Source of the DNA: Arabidopsis thaliana
Taxonomy: Eukaryota; Streptophyta; Magnoliopsida; Brassicales; Brassicaceae
NCBI RefSeq assembly: GCF_000001735.4
Contig: NC_003076.8
Location: 9,672,001-9,736,000 of the forward strand
DNA length: 64,000 nt
Direction of reading: 5' to 3'
Below are positions 23,087-34,376 of the stretch, one piece after another. The translations under genes and the position numbers were made by a program. The number at the start of each line of letters is the position of its first letter. The stretch's first letter is position 1. The notes under the pieces are model-generated. The model saw only the letters and a list, made by a program, of their open reading frames with translations. It made no database searches and had not been told where the DNA came from.

Positions 23087-25154
23087 ATGTTGGATATCAA
23101 TCTATTTCGTGAAGAGAAAGGTAACAATCCGGAGATTATCCGAGAATCGCAACGCCGGAGATTTGCCAGCGTTGAAATCGTCGATGAGATCATTAAGCTG
23201 GACAAGGAATGGCGTCAGCGTAAGTATCCACGATTGATCCATTTGCTCTCTTTTAACGAATTTTGAGCTTTGATGCTATCAAAATTTGTTGTGTTTCAGG
23301 TCAATTTGAAGTTGATAGCTTCAGAAAGGAGTTCAACAAGCTCAATAAGCAAGTGGCGCAGCTCAAAATTGTTAGTTTAATCTCAAATTTTATAGTAATC
23401 TTCTGTTAGATCCGTAGTGGTTGCTTTTAGGATCTGGAATTTGAGGATTTACTTATTAGTGTGAATGCCATAGTTGGTGAATGATTTAGTTCGTTTGAGC
23501 TGCAACATTGATGGGAGTTAGTAATAGTAGGGTTTTGTTTTTGGTTTCTTTGGAATAGAAAAAAGAAGATGCGAGTGAGATTATTCAACAAACTGAGAAA
23601 AACAAACAAGATTCTACTGCAAAGGAGGCTGAAGTTCGTGAAGCTTATGCTGCTTTGAAAGCCAAGTTGGAGCAAGTTGGTAATTTGGTCCATGATTCTG
23701 TTCCAGTTGATAAGGACGAGGTTAGTGCCATTTCTTTCCTTCAAAGTTAGAAACTTGATTCATGTGGTGGTGAGAGAGAGATATATTTATGGTGTTTTAA
23801 TGTATGCAGGCTAATAATCTTGTGATTAAACTGTGGGGTGAAAAGCGGTTTTCTACGCCTGGTCTGAAGCTGAAAAACCATGTGGATCTTGTTGAGCTTC
23901 TCGGTATTGCAGATACCAAAAGAGGTAGTATTGACTTGCACTTTGCCGACCTCCTTGCTCTGTGTTAAAGGGTTTTTGTGCTATAGGGTTTCAATTGTAA
24001 TGCTATTTTGGCCTCAGGTGCTGAAATCGCTGGAGCAAGAGGCTTTTTCTTGAAAGGAGATGGTTTGATGCTTAACCAAGCTCTTATCAACTTTGGGTTA
24101 ACTTTCTTGAAAAAGAGAGGATTCACAGGATTGCAACCTCCTTTTTTCATGAGGAAGGATGTTATGGCCAAGTGCGCACAATTGGCACAGTTCGATGAAG
24201 AGCTTTACAAGGTATTTAATTGTTACAAAACATCTGTGTACTTGTCTTGTTAGAGTAGTTTTATTCATAGAAGATTGTGTTTTTTTTTTGTCCAGGTGAC
24301 TGGTGAAGGAGATGACAAATACCTCATTGCAACTGCTGAGCAGCCTCTTTGTGCGTACCATATTGATGAATGGATTCATCCGACTGAGCTTCCCCTAAGG
24401 TATAAACAAACATAGTAACACCTACTCGCAGCTTTAAGACAATTGTTTCTTTAATGTATTGGGAAAATCCGCCAACATTATGTATTTTTTTGGTCCAGAT
24501 ATGCTGGTTACTCATCCTGCTTTAGAAAAGAAGCCGGTTCACATGGAAGAGACACCCTTGGTATTTTCCGTGTTCACCAGTTTGAGAAAATTGAACAGTT
24601 TTGCATCACCGGCCCTAACGAGAATGCCTCGTGGGAAATGCTCGATGAGATGATGAAGAACTCTGAAGATTTTTACCAAGCGGTAATCTCGATACCTTAA
24701 GTTAAGAAACCTTATACATTTTAATAGTTTCTAAATAGTCAACTGTGTGGTTTCTCTGCAGCTAAAACTTCCATACCAAATCGTCTCGATCGTCTCTGGA
24801 GCATTGAATGATGCAGCTGCGAAAAAGTACGATTTGGAAGCTTGGTTTCCTTCGTCCGAGACATTCAGGGAGCTTGTGTCTTGTTCCAACTGTACAGACT
24901 ACCAGGCTCGCAGGCTTGAGATCAGATACGGTCAGAAAAAGAGCAATGAGCAGACAAAGCAGTATGTGCATATGCTGAATTCGACACTTACTGCAACAGA
25001 GAGGACCATTTGCTGCATTCTCGAGAACTACCAGCGAGAGGATGGTGTCGACATTCCTGAGGTTCTGCAGCCGTTTATGGGCGGAGAGACGTTTTTGCCT
25101 TTCAAGGCCAAGCCCGTAGTTGCTGATACCAAAGGGAAGAAATCGAAAGCTTGA
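23087..25154 (+). CDS. SerRS: Cytosolic seryl-tRNA synthetase
   Basis: Eight exons: 23087-23219, 23300-23370, 23559-23720, 23810-23924, 24018-24211, 24296-24399, 24499-24682, 24762-25154, giving 451 residues. Class II synthetase. [25 protein letters not shown] starts the N-terminal helical hairpin that grips the long arm of tRNA-Ser. The core has [14 protein letters not shown] (motif 1 region), [10 protein letters not shown], motif 2 [24 protein letters not shown] split across an exon boundary at 24499, and motif 3 [18 protein letters not shown] followed by [16 protein letters not shown]. There is no transit peptide, so this is the cytosolic enzyme. The C-terminus is Lys-rich (KGKKSKA), as in eukaryotic cytosolic enzymes. 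Confidence 0.95.
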
Positions 25155-26618
25155 TTGATGTATTGATTCAGATTAACGACTCTTCTGTTTTCTTGAAATT
25201 GATGAAACACTTCGATAAATTTCTTTACTTTGTGGAATTTTTTTGGACTTCTGTTATTTTACCAGGACCGTTATTTATCATCTGATTTCTGCTAGTATTT
25301 GTTCCTTTTGTTTGGCGAATCATTGTTAACTTTACTTCAATGATAAATCAAAGACGTAATATAAGTACTACAAATATAAGTTATTTTATTCAATGAGCTA
25401 AATTTTTGTATTAATTTCACCAAACTTTTGGCATATTAACAAACTTGAGTTTAGATATCTCAAAAACGTAAAAAAAAAAGAAAAAAAAAAAAGTCTCAAA
25501 AATTAAGTCGAGTATAACCGTCAAAAACTATATCAATCTTATTATATAAAGTACGGTTTCAAAAGTTACTAACTCACAAGATTATAACACGTGGCAGTAA
25601 AATAAAATAGATATTTAAATAGTCGCCAAAAACTATTATGCTAATTTTAACTAAAGAAAATAGATATTTAAATAAACTATCTATTTAATATACATCTAAA
25701 TATTATACTTATTTACTTTAAAAAATTTATATATAAAATTATATTTATATCAGATCATATATATTTCTTTGTTGATATTAAAAAAATAATTAACAATAAA
25801 AAAAATTTAACTAATAAAAAAAAAAAAATCCATCAAAGATATATTTATTATCATAAAAGTTGAAGTTATTTGTTTTTAAAGACGTCTACATAGGATTTAG
25901 AACGACCAATCGAGAGCTGCCACATCAATAGTTAACATATTTAACATCTAATTAGTTAGCATTTTTGAAAATAGAAAATAGCATCTAATTAATTTACATT
26001 TTTGAAAATAATAATTACTTCTACTTTAAAATGACCTTTCAAATGTACGAGAAACGTAATAGACGTACGAGAGAAGTAAGCTGACCTTTCAAGGCTTTAA
26101 TAGATTCTCTCAAGATATTCCACTCCTTTGATCAACCTTTGTTCTTAATATTTCTCGTTCATTTTATTTCAGTGCTCTAGTATTTCCCGATCAGAGTCGA
26201 CGTTCGTACGTATCTTACTCTTATTTCGATAAATAATTAAACATATAATAACCGTATGCTTGTAATCATCAAAATCTAATTGGAGTTTTCATATTTTGAC
26301 AACCTCAGAGATTTCCAGAGTAAAGAGGTACGTAATTAGACTAAGCATATTGTGCATGTGTGTATACCTAGCTCCTTTTTAATGAAGGAAACAAAAATAC
26401 ATATATTAAATTCAATTATACATTTTAGATTATTGATCTCGATTTTTTTTTGTCACGTGACAGTATCTACTCTAAACTTTTCAGCAACTGAAAGCTGAGA
26501 ACGATATTGTTCTTCAACTAACCAAGTCTCAAATTCTTTCTCTTCTTTCATTATTGAATAACTATATTATTTGCACTAATTCGGAAGTTGATTTTCTTTA
26601 TTTTTTTCTTCAATATCA

Positions 26619-26656
26619 CTAGATAAGGCCTGCCAATTTAGGCGGGTGTAAGATAC
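26619..26656 (-). mobile_element. Helitron-like 3' terminus, reverse orientation
   Basis: On the minus strand this reads CCCGCCTAAATTGGCAGGCC followed by TTATCTAG then T: an imperfect GC-rich hairpin about 10 bp before CTAG-T, the pattern of plant Helitron 3' ends. The matching 5' end to the right was not found, so this is a fragment. Confidence 0.4.
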
Positions 26657-26848
26657 AAAAATAAATTTTAATCGATAGTATTTGAATTTTGTATAGTAGT
26701 CAATATGCACGCCAATTTTAATCGATCCGTTTGGGAGACACGCGGATCCTGATTTAAACAAGATGGGTCTCTATTCAGTTGCTTCAGAACGCGTTTTAAC
26801 ATATTTGGCCCATTAACACTTCATTCTCTACTCCTAAAGATCCTGAAA

Positions 26849-27167
26849 AGCTCAATATTTTGCCTCCGAAACCAAGATATTCGCTCAAGGCAAGTCTGTT
26901 TCTTGAAGATATTCTGCAAATCACAACGAAATAGGTATGATTCCTATATTCGATTGAGATAGTATATTTAGATATGATATAGATTACCTAAAAATCCGCA
27001 AGTCCAGGACCAATCTTAACGATCTTGCCAAGCTCAATATTTTGCCTCATCTCCAAGATATTTACTGTTTCTTGAAGATATTCTGCAAATCGCCACCAAA
27101 TAGGTATGATTCCTATATTCGATTGAGATAATATATTTAGTTATGATTGAGATTACCAAAAAATCCG
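26849..27167 (+). repeat. Direct repeat, two ~140-150 bp copies 182 bp apart
   Basis: Copy 1 is 26849-26998 and copy 2 is 27031-27167. Both begin AGCTCAATATTTTGCCTC and share GTTTCTTGAAGATATTCTGC and ATAGGTATGATTCCTATA. Copy 2 lacks about a dozen bases. They lie just upstream of the RPA70-like pseudogene, so they may be a duplicated piece of its leader or promoter. Confidence 0.75.
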
Positions 27168-27292
27168 GTTGTGATTTAGGGTTTCATTTCTAATTCCTAA
27201 CCGTATAAATACTCAATCAATAACATCAATTCCGTCAGCATTACTTTTATTCGCAGCCTATCACATAGTCAACGAGTTTACCTTTAGATTTA

Positions 27293-29520
27293 ACGTATCT
27301 TAGTGATGTCAAGCCTTTCAAAACAAATTGGCGTGTCCGAGTCAAGATCCTTCATCTGTGGAGGCAAACCAAAGATGCATCAGGAGAAACGTTAAATGTC
27401 ATCATATGTGATGAAAATGTATGCTTGAGTGCTATTGATTAAATATATAAATCTATATTTATTCAAGAAGTTTGATTGTAACATGTTCTAATGTATTTTT
27501 TTATTTGGTTTTGATATAGAGATCTAAGATGCAGGTCACCCTTAGAAAGCATTATATTGGCAAGTTTCAGAGGTCAATAAAGGTCGGTGATTGGAAGATC
27601 ATTGATAACTTCACTTTGAGTCCTTCGACTGGCAAGTACAAGATATCGAGTTTGAGCTATCGAATGGGCTTTAACCACAACACAGATGTGATTAAATGTG
27701 ATCCTGTATCAGATAGTGTTTTCCTTGATCTTGCAGATTTTGAAGGGGTTAAGACCGAGAGTTATGATGAGAATGTTCAAATTGGTACGTATTTTCTAAA
27801 TTCCCAATCATTCTTTAACTCAAACAAACCAGAGCACACAGATTTTGCATAATTTAAGAGAGTATTTTAATAATATAAGACATATTAGGTCAAGTGGTCA
27901 GTGTGGGGAAAGTGGATGAGATTGTGGCTCAAAACAAACCAAACAAAAAACTAGAGTTTCAAATAAGAGATGGCAGGCAAGTCTTCTCAATTGTTCTACA
28001 TATTTTGATTCATAATAACTATGTTTTCAAACAAGTAATATTGATATCGTTTGTTGCTATATTGAAGCAATGAGCGTTTGTCTTGTACTTTGTGGGGTGT
28101 GTTTGCTGAGAAAGTATTTAGTGCTTTAAAAAGTGTAAAGCATGACGAGAAGACAGTGGTTCTGATACGCTATGCTAAAATCAATAATTTTAAAGGTATC
28201 CACTCTTTCCTTAACTATGTCTAAATTAAACCTATTGGATGTATATGTGCATGTCTTAGTTAACATATATTGTATAATTCTGTTAACTAGGTGAAATTAG
28301 TATTGCAAGTGCTTTTGATGTTTCAGAAGTGATAATCAATCCAGTTCATGTTCCTGAGGTTGAGCTGTTCGTGAAATCGTATGTGCAAAATATAATATGA
28401 CCTTCTTTGTTCTGTTTAAATTTACAAACATGTTAACCAGATAAAAGCTTATTTGCAGACTACTAAGTGATGGCCTTGCTCTCACTATTCAGGATAATTA
28501 TGTGAGCCGTGACATTATTAAGTTAAATCAGATAATTTTTTGTTTATCCTGCCAAAACAATTGTTGATTTACTTCATGGGAGAGATGTAAGTATATTTTC
28601 ACTAATTCCTAAATGATGTCACGTTTAGTTTAAGTACCTATAATTGTTATTGTATTGAAAATTAGGTTGGATAATGGAGAATACTTGGTTCTATTTTTGC
28701 CATTGATACCGATTGGGGATGGTTCTATTTTGGATGTCCTAAATGTAACAGAAAAACTGAGCTGGTTAAAGAATCAACCAGCACTGTTAAGAGGATCCAA
28801 GCACCTACGAAACCTAAGTTCTGGTGTGACAAATGTCAGGAGAGCATCATAAATGTGGAGGCAAGGTAAGAATTACTCTTTTATTTTGTAAAAGATAAAA
28901 ACAAATTATGGTTTCTAGAAGTCCTTGCAGCAAATAAACAGGTTTATAAGTGTATATTAATTTAATATGTACAATACATTTTACTCCACGTACAAGCTTC
29001 ATGTTCGTGTAATGGACGAGACAGCTGAAATTAAACTCATGGTGTTTAAAAATAATACAACCAAATTTATTGGAAAAACTTTTGAAGAGTTACTGGATGG
29101 ACAATACAAAGAGGTATTATTTTATATACTGTCATTCAATTATTAGCTATATGTCTATGGTAGAATGAAGAGTACTAATGTGAGACATGTGTATAGATTG
29201 AAGATCCTACGATCATACCTGATGTCATTAAAAATTTGTGTGGAAAGACATTCCATTTTCTGGTCAGTGTTGAGAAAACCAATATTTATGGTGGTAAGGA
29301 TATTTACAAAGTTACAAAGGTGCATCTTAGAACAGACATAACCAAAGAAGAATCAGGTTTGCTTGAAGACACTCAGGATGATCCACTAACAATTGGGTCT
29401 GAGGAACATGTATGATAAAAAAAACTTAATACAATTTGTTATGGTTATTAAGTGTTTTGTACTCATATACCATATTATATTTCTGTTCTGTCTAATAGGG
29501 TAAAAAGCTAAAGAAGGAGT
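27293..29520 (+). pseudogene. Replication protein A 70-kDa (RPA70)-like, decayed
   Basis: Exon-like segments 27293-27418, 27520-27784, 27889-27976, 28068-28195, 28291-28378, 28459-28586, 28666-28865 and about 28991-29520 encode in order an N-terminal OB fold (SDVKPFKTNWRVRVKILHLW), a second OB fold (GQVVSVGKVDEIVAQN, LEFQIRDG, LSCTLWGVFAE) and a C-terminal zinc-ribbon OB fold (CPKCNRKTEL ... FWCDKCQ, LHVRVMDETAEIKLMVF). This is the plant RPA1-like family, often spread by Helitrons. Lesions: the position homologous to the start codon is ACG (27293) with TAG upstream at 27266; a one-base frameshift at the T6 run 28536-28541 before VYPAKTIVDLLHGRD; an in-frame TAA at 28672; and no AG acceptor before TACAAGCTTCATG (about 28990). 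One intron uses a GC donor at 27977. The reading frame is otherwise well kept, so decay looks recent. Confidence 0.7.
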
Positions 29521-29829
29521 AGTTGAAGAGATTGAGCCTCAAACCTCAAAAGCTAAAGGATCAACCAAAGTGAAGACAATAAGTATTAAGAACATTTTCA
29601 ATTTTTATGTTGTTTTATACATTTACATGTATTTATACATTTACATGTATTTCTATTTTTCAGAGGTATTTTATTGAAAAGTTTTCACTATCTTTGTTCT
29701 ACTATATATTTTTGAAATTATTCCAAACTCTATTTTCTTATTGAATAGTAAAGAATCGGTTTCAAGGTTATACTGAAACTGATGAAAATATCAAAAGATC
29801 TTTAAAATTTTATAGTCAATATACTTGCA

Positions 29830-30723
29830 TCTATATTAAAAAAAAAATGAAAAGTAAGATGTGATATATCATAATTTTTGTGATTAATCTGTATTTTCAA
29901 AAATAGGGTTTATCAATGAACCTTGAAACCCTCAAAATAATTCAAAAAAAAGTAATCATTCATTGGGTGAAATTTGAAAAATCAGAGAAGATATAATTAT
30001 TTTCGGAAAAAAGAAGTTACGTTTATTGGAAAGATCAATAGACTCTCCTCTTATCTCATTCATTTTCCACAAAAAAGAAAACACTAAGAAGAAAAAGAGT
30101 TATTCTGGAAATGTCAAATTTCAAGAACTTCTCTGACTTGCGTCCTAAAAAACGAAAAGTTCTGTATGTGTTAAGCTATTGAGGTTGTGGAATTGGCCTC
30201 CTAATTATTTCGGGGAAGAACCTACTATGATTTTAGTTGATGAGCAGGGATGAAAAATCTATTTACAGTTTTTATTTCAAGTTTAGTTGTTATTTACTGG
30301 ATCTCTTGAATATAAACATCCATACAATATCTTCACTGAGATTTTATACTTTATATATTTAGAAAAGACAATGCTTATGATTTTGAATACTTTATATATC
30401 TTCACTGAGATTTTATATATGATCTCTGGGACATCGAATCGATGCATTGTCTCCTCTACATGCATACAAAGAAGAACTGATTTCTACATTAAGAGAAGGA
30501 AAATGGTATATACTCTCAAACTTCAAAGTGGTTGTACCTAACCCAGTTGACAGATTCTCTTCTCATGTGTTCCAAATTGAGTTTTTGAAAAACACTATAT
30601 TTTGTTAATACAAAATAAATACCCTAATACAATTAAAATGTCATAGTACAATAGTTTCCAAAAATCTTCGAAATTTATATATCAAATTTTAACACTCGGG
30701 TGAAGCACGAATTATCAATCTAG
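29830..30723 (+). mobile_element. Non-autonomous Helitron (894 bp), nested
   Basis: It begins TCTATATTAAAAAAAA after an A (29829) and ends with a degenerate hairpin CTCGGGTGAAGCACGA, then ATTATCAATCTAG, before a T (30724). The hairpin-plus-CTAG-T ending with GxAGCACG is the classic Arabidopsis ATREP/Helitron 3' end. The interior is A/T-rich with an internal direct repeat around 30330-30420 (TTCACTGAGATTTTATA twice). No coding capacity. Confidence 0.6.
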
Positions 30724-30898
30724 TATATTGTAAAATTTGAATGTGTATGATTAAAATTTTGTTAAATACAAAAATTATTAAAATAAATATTAAAATAAAT
30801 GTGTGGATCATGGTTTACTATTTAAAATTTAAATATTATAAATAAATATTTGAAGAAATTTTATATTACAACCATCTAGATAGGCGGGACTTAACTAG

Positions 30899-31129
30899 TT
30901 TAATATACGATCTCTACATTGTGTGTCAAAGCATATTCTGTTGATGATAACAAATGAAAGAAGAATCGTGCATCACAGATTCAGTCTCTAGTTTACAAAA
31001 ATTGGACAGTCTCCAAGGTATAATAACTCTTTCCTTTTATGCTCTATACGGGATATTTGAATTGTGCCTTAGCTAAACCACCGGAAAAGAAGAAAAAAAA
31101 AACATAGCTTCTTCCCCTGAGGGAATAAT
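30899..31129. other. Spacer between Helitron island and Yip1 gene 3' end
   Basis: About 230 bp holding the 3' untranslated end of the minus-strand Yip1 gene. Nothing else is seen. Confidence 0.4.
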
Positions 31130-32653
31130 TTATACGGTGACAGTGAACAGATATAGCTTCAGCACTACTGAGAGAGCGAGCTGTAGAAGAAATATGCTGA
31201 CCACAATCAAGAACCATCTCTCTCCTGCAGAGTTAATATGTGCTTTGAGATTCAATGCTACAAATGTAGCAGACATGAATCCAGCTAAACCCGCAATAAC
31301 CCATCTGAAGATCTCTAATGGCACAACAGAGAGACACTGCAGAAACGACATTTTCTTAGTCTCGGGTTTTTCCACATTGGATGTCTCATTGGGAGTAAAA
31401 AGAGGAATTTGTAAAACTAACTAACCAATGCAGGGATGAAGACGAATAGGGAATATCCGTATAGACAGAAGAGTTGGACTAAGCCTGATGGTGCAGAGAA
31501 GTACTTGAGAACAACGTATAATGCGAGAGGGACAATAGTTACATAACCGTAGAAAACTCCTGCAGACCAAGTCACCAGATTAATATCGTAGTTCCATTCC
31601 TGTTTCTTCAATTTGTGTGCTATGTATGTAACAAATGTTCCTATGGATGCTGCTACAAAGATCAATGTTGTGCATATCCAGAATGGCCCGTACCTGTAAT
31701 CCACGCAACAAACTCCTTCAAAATCAGTCCACTTAGCTAAAAAACTGTAACGACTCGACTCTTACAAATCAGGGTTGTTGGCTGTCTTTTCCGTAAATGT
31801 TCCTCTAAACGGAAAGAGCGATTCTTTGAGTCTCTCTACGACATCTGAAGTGTCCACATCAAAGTAAGGCTTGTAAGCACCAACAGTGAATCTATGAAGC
31901 CAACCACTAGACTGAGGTTCATCTGTAGTACCATTCACAGGCCTCGAAAATGTATCTGCCACCGGTTGAAAGTCGATAAGATTAGCCAATAAGGCATACA
32001 AAACTCAGTCAATCAACATAAAGAAGTGGATGAACAAGTCCTCATATCCTACATTTCTCAGTCAACTTCTAACTAAAAAACGAGCAAAACTCCGTAAAAT
32101 CGTAACTCAATCGAAAGGAGAAGTTACCGTCAGCATCTCGAGGAGGATTAGTACCACCAGAAATCTTTCCCTGAGTAGCAGATGGAGGAAACGTTTGTAG
32201 ATTTGAGTCTGCATTTACAATGTATCCCTCAATCAAATCACAGAACAATATATAACACACACAATTGCTAAATCTTATCGTTATTCAAATTTTATAAACC
32301 TTAGATTGAAAATTCCTTCAACGCACTAAATACAAAATGTCTCTAAGCTCTTCCTAGTTCCGTTCTATCACCGATTCAAAACTAATACATTCTTACGAGA
32401 ATACGAAAATGTTTACCTGCGAATTTGACGGTGACATGTCCAGGATCTGGAACAGCCTACGATGGATAATGGAAACTAGATCTGATCAGATTGAGATAAG
32501 AAACGAGAATCGACAATGCAATCCAATGGACAAGTGTAAAGAGAAGGATCACAGAAACATATGAACGAATCAGATAACGAAAGAGCTTACGGGTACAGAT
32601 CCAGAAACTTTCTGGTGATCGATGTTCGTGTAGCTTCCACCGGACATCATCAT
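31130..32653 (-). CDS. Yip1-domain membrane trafficking protein
   Basis: Six exons: 32653-32591, 32456-32417, 32208-32128, 31955-31766, 31693-31426, 31336-31130, giving 282 residues. The first 100 residues are soluble and polar (MMMSGGSYTNIDHQKVSGSVP). Then comes the Yip1 domain with five hydrophobic helices: GPFWICTTLIFVAASIGTFV, VTIVPLALYVVLKYF, LCLYGYSLFVFIPAL, FRWVIAGLAGFMSATFVAL and WFLIVVSIFLLQLALSVV. YGYSLFVFIP is the family signature (Y-G-Y-S-x8-P). Yip1/YIPF proteins sit in Golgi/TGN membranes and bind Rab GTPases during vesicle formation. The start could be any of three consecutive ATGs; the first is used. Confidence 0.92.
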
Positions 32654-34376
32654 CTTCGTTCTTCTTTTTCTCTTTCTCACAGCTGAAACAACAGAAATAA
32701 CACAAACCCTCTTTCTCGTTTAGTAGCAATCAAACCATTTTTTTTATATACAGGGTTTTTAATTAGGGGAAATATCATTTTCTTTTTTTTTTGTCATCCG
32801 ATTTTAATTAAATCTCAAGCGAGTCAAATCTAATCAATGTTGTTTACATAAGTGATATGAAGCGTTCAGTGCAAACTTTTCGCGCCAAATCTGGAGAAAT
32901 ATTATTTAAATCATGACTTTACAATTTTTGTTATTTGTTATTTTGGTGGTTTAAAACATAAACTCGAATCTTGTTATTTAAATTCTTAATTTTATATTGA
33001 TTTTTATTTTAATCACGAATTTTTGTTGATAAAACCAAATAAGACAAATTGTTAACTACGTAAACAGAGATGTCATCGACGAAGTGTCATCGCCCTTCTT
33101 CTAGCGTCCTACGTAAACCAGTAAGGCTTCTAACGCTCTTGATCTGTCGCATTTGGGTGTTTTAACAATTAGCTAAAGCCCTTCTGCTCTTGCAACACAT
33201 TCTTGTAGAAGAATAGATTCGAACGTCATCGCTTCATTTTCTCCTGCCGCTTTATTGCTTAGGTCGAGAAGAGGGACCGAAAATTTGGTTTTAATTAACC
33301 GATTTTATGTGTCCATGTTTTTTTATTCTTTTTTGCTATGGATTCATACTTTTAGGTTTCAAATTATGTTTGTAACCTAAACTGTTTTCATTTTATGAAA
33401 TATTTACAATTTAGCAAAAAAAAAAAAAAAAATCTTCTTCTACACGAGTATGATTATTTTCATCTCACTCTTTAAAAACTAAACAATGATACTATCTGTT
33501 AGCTCCAGTTAACGATGTGTCTCAATTGGCTTAGTCAACCAGAATTCGAGATTAAATAAAAAGTCAACATAAAATTGAAGATTTAAATCATCAGATTCAT
33601 ATAAAATTAAAAATTTAAATTACCAGGTACAGATTTTATGTTTTAAACCAATAAAAACGGTAAAATAATATTTAAATAACATTGATTAAATCAAAGTTTT
33701 TTATTATGTTTTTTTTATTAGAAAAACAAAATCACAAAATTTTGTAGCTTTACCGTGCATATAAATTAAGTACATCAATACATTTAACTCAAAAATCACA
33801 TGCTATATAAAATTAGTAATCAATTGTATAATTTCTTATACATATATATCATCTTAAAAAATAGTATAATAATTATTTTTTGAGGTTTAGTAGAGAATAA
33901 ACAAAAGTCTTCTTATAATAAACAAAAGTTTTTTTTATAATAAACTTCTCTTTCTTAACATCAAATCATATAATTTTTTCTAACATGGCAAGATATCTCT
34001 AATCGTTACACTTGATACGTATTGTGATCGTGTTAATTACTAACTCTTAGAAACCAAAATATATACAATAAGATATTACTATAAATACATATATATTAAT
34101 TTTTATATAATTTATTATCAAACATATATACAAGGACATTTATTTCTACAAAAAGATAGTATTCATAAGTACAAATAGATTTTATTGATCACACTAATGT
34201 TCAAATATTTTTATGTAAGAAAATCATCCTAATATAGTTTCTTTTGATTATAATCTGAGGAGATAAACTAAAAGATTTTCTTGCTTTTTCGTTTTTGACT
34301 TCAAAATATATATATAATACAACCATTTGTAACAAAGCATAAACATCAAAAACAAAATTAAGTCAAAATCATAGAA
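32654..34376. other. Intergenic with MULE remnant; no gene seen
   Basis: Contains the short MULE at 32894-33690 and then 700 bp of very A/T-rich DNA up to the defensin-like gene. ORFs in it are short and unbiased. Confidence 0.5.
32894..33690. mobile_element. Non-autonomous MULE with long terminal inverted repeats
   Basis: About 170 bp at each end are inverted relatives: left has TTTAAAACATAAA, TTAAATTCTTAATTTTATAT, TAATCACGAATTTTTGTTGA, AAATTGTTAACTACG; the reverse complement of the right has TTTAAAACATAAA, TTAAATTTTTAATTTTATAT, TAATCTCGAATTCTGGTTGA, ACATCGTTAACTGG. Word order also matches the terminal repeats of the 35755 MULE (GAGAAA start, TTGACAAAGCCAAATTAGTCACATCGTTAAC). The middle about 300 bp has no coding capacity. 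I could not define the exact ends or a target duplication. Confidence 0.6.

Larger units (their letters stand above)
25155..27292. other. A/T-rich region with Helitron termini, no host gene seen
   Basis: After the seryl-tRNA synthetase 3' end (to about 25330) the DNA becomes poly-A/T rich. It contains a Helitron-like 5' end at 25537, an imperfect duplication of a CATCTAATTA...TTTTTGAAAATA block at about 25945-26010, a Helitron-like 3' end in reverse orientation at 26619 and the 150-bp direct repeat at 26849. No ORF here is convincing. Confidence 0.5.
25537..30898 (+). mobile_element. Candidate 5.4-kb Helitron carrying an RPA70-like gene (boundaries inferred)
   Basis: Position 25537 begins TCTTATTATATAAAG directly after an A, and 30895-30898 ends AGGCGGGACTTAACTAG directly before a T. 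Helitrons insert between A and T, start with TC and end with CTRR, so both edges fit. The first 60 bases resemble those of the smaller element at 49545 (AAAGTTAxTAAC, TAACACxTGxC words) and the last 100 resemble its 3' part (TATTTAAAATTTAAATATTA). Between them lie an RPA70-like pseudogene and a nested Helitron. No Rep/helicase gene is present, so it would be non-autonomous. It might instead be two or more partial elements sharing these ends. Confidence 0.35.

Noticed and set aside
26101..26600. Possible pol II gene leader between 26.1 and 26.6 kb
   Set aside because: Only short frames; the motifs are better explained as Helitron interior.
28655..28852. 65-residue frame at 28655
   Set aside because: It is a shifted reading of the RPA70 zinc-ribbon exon; the correct frame has CPKCN and CDKCQ.
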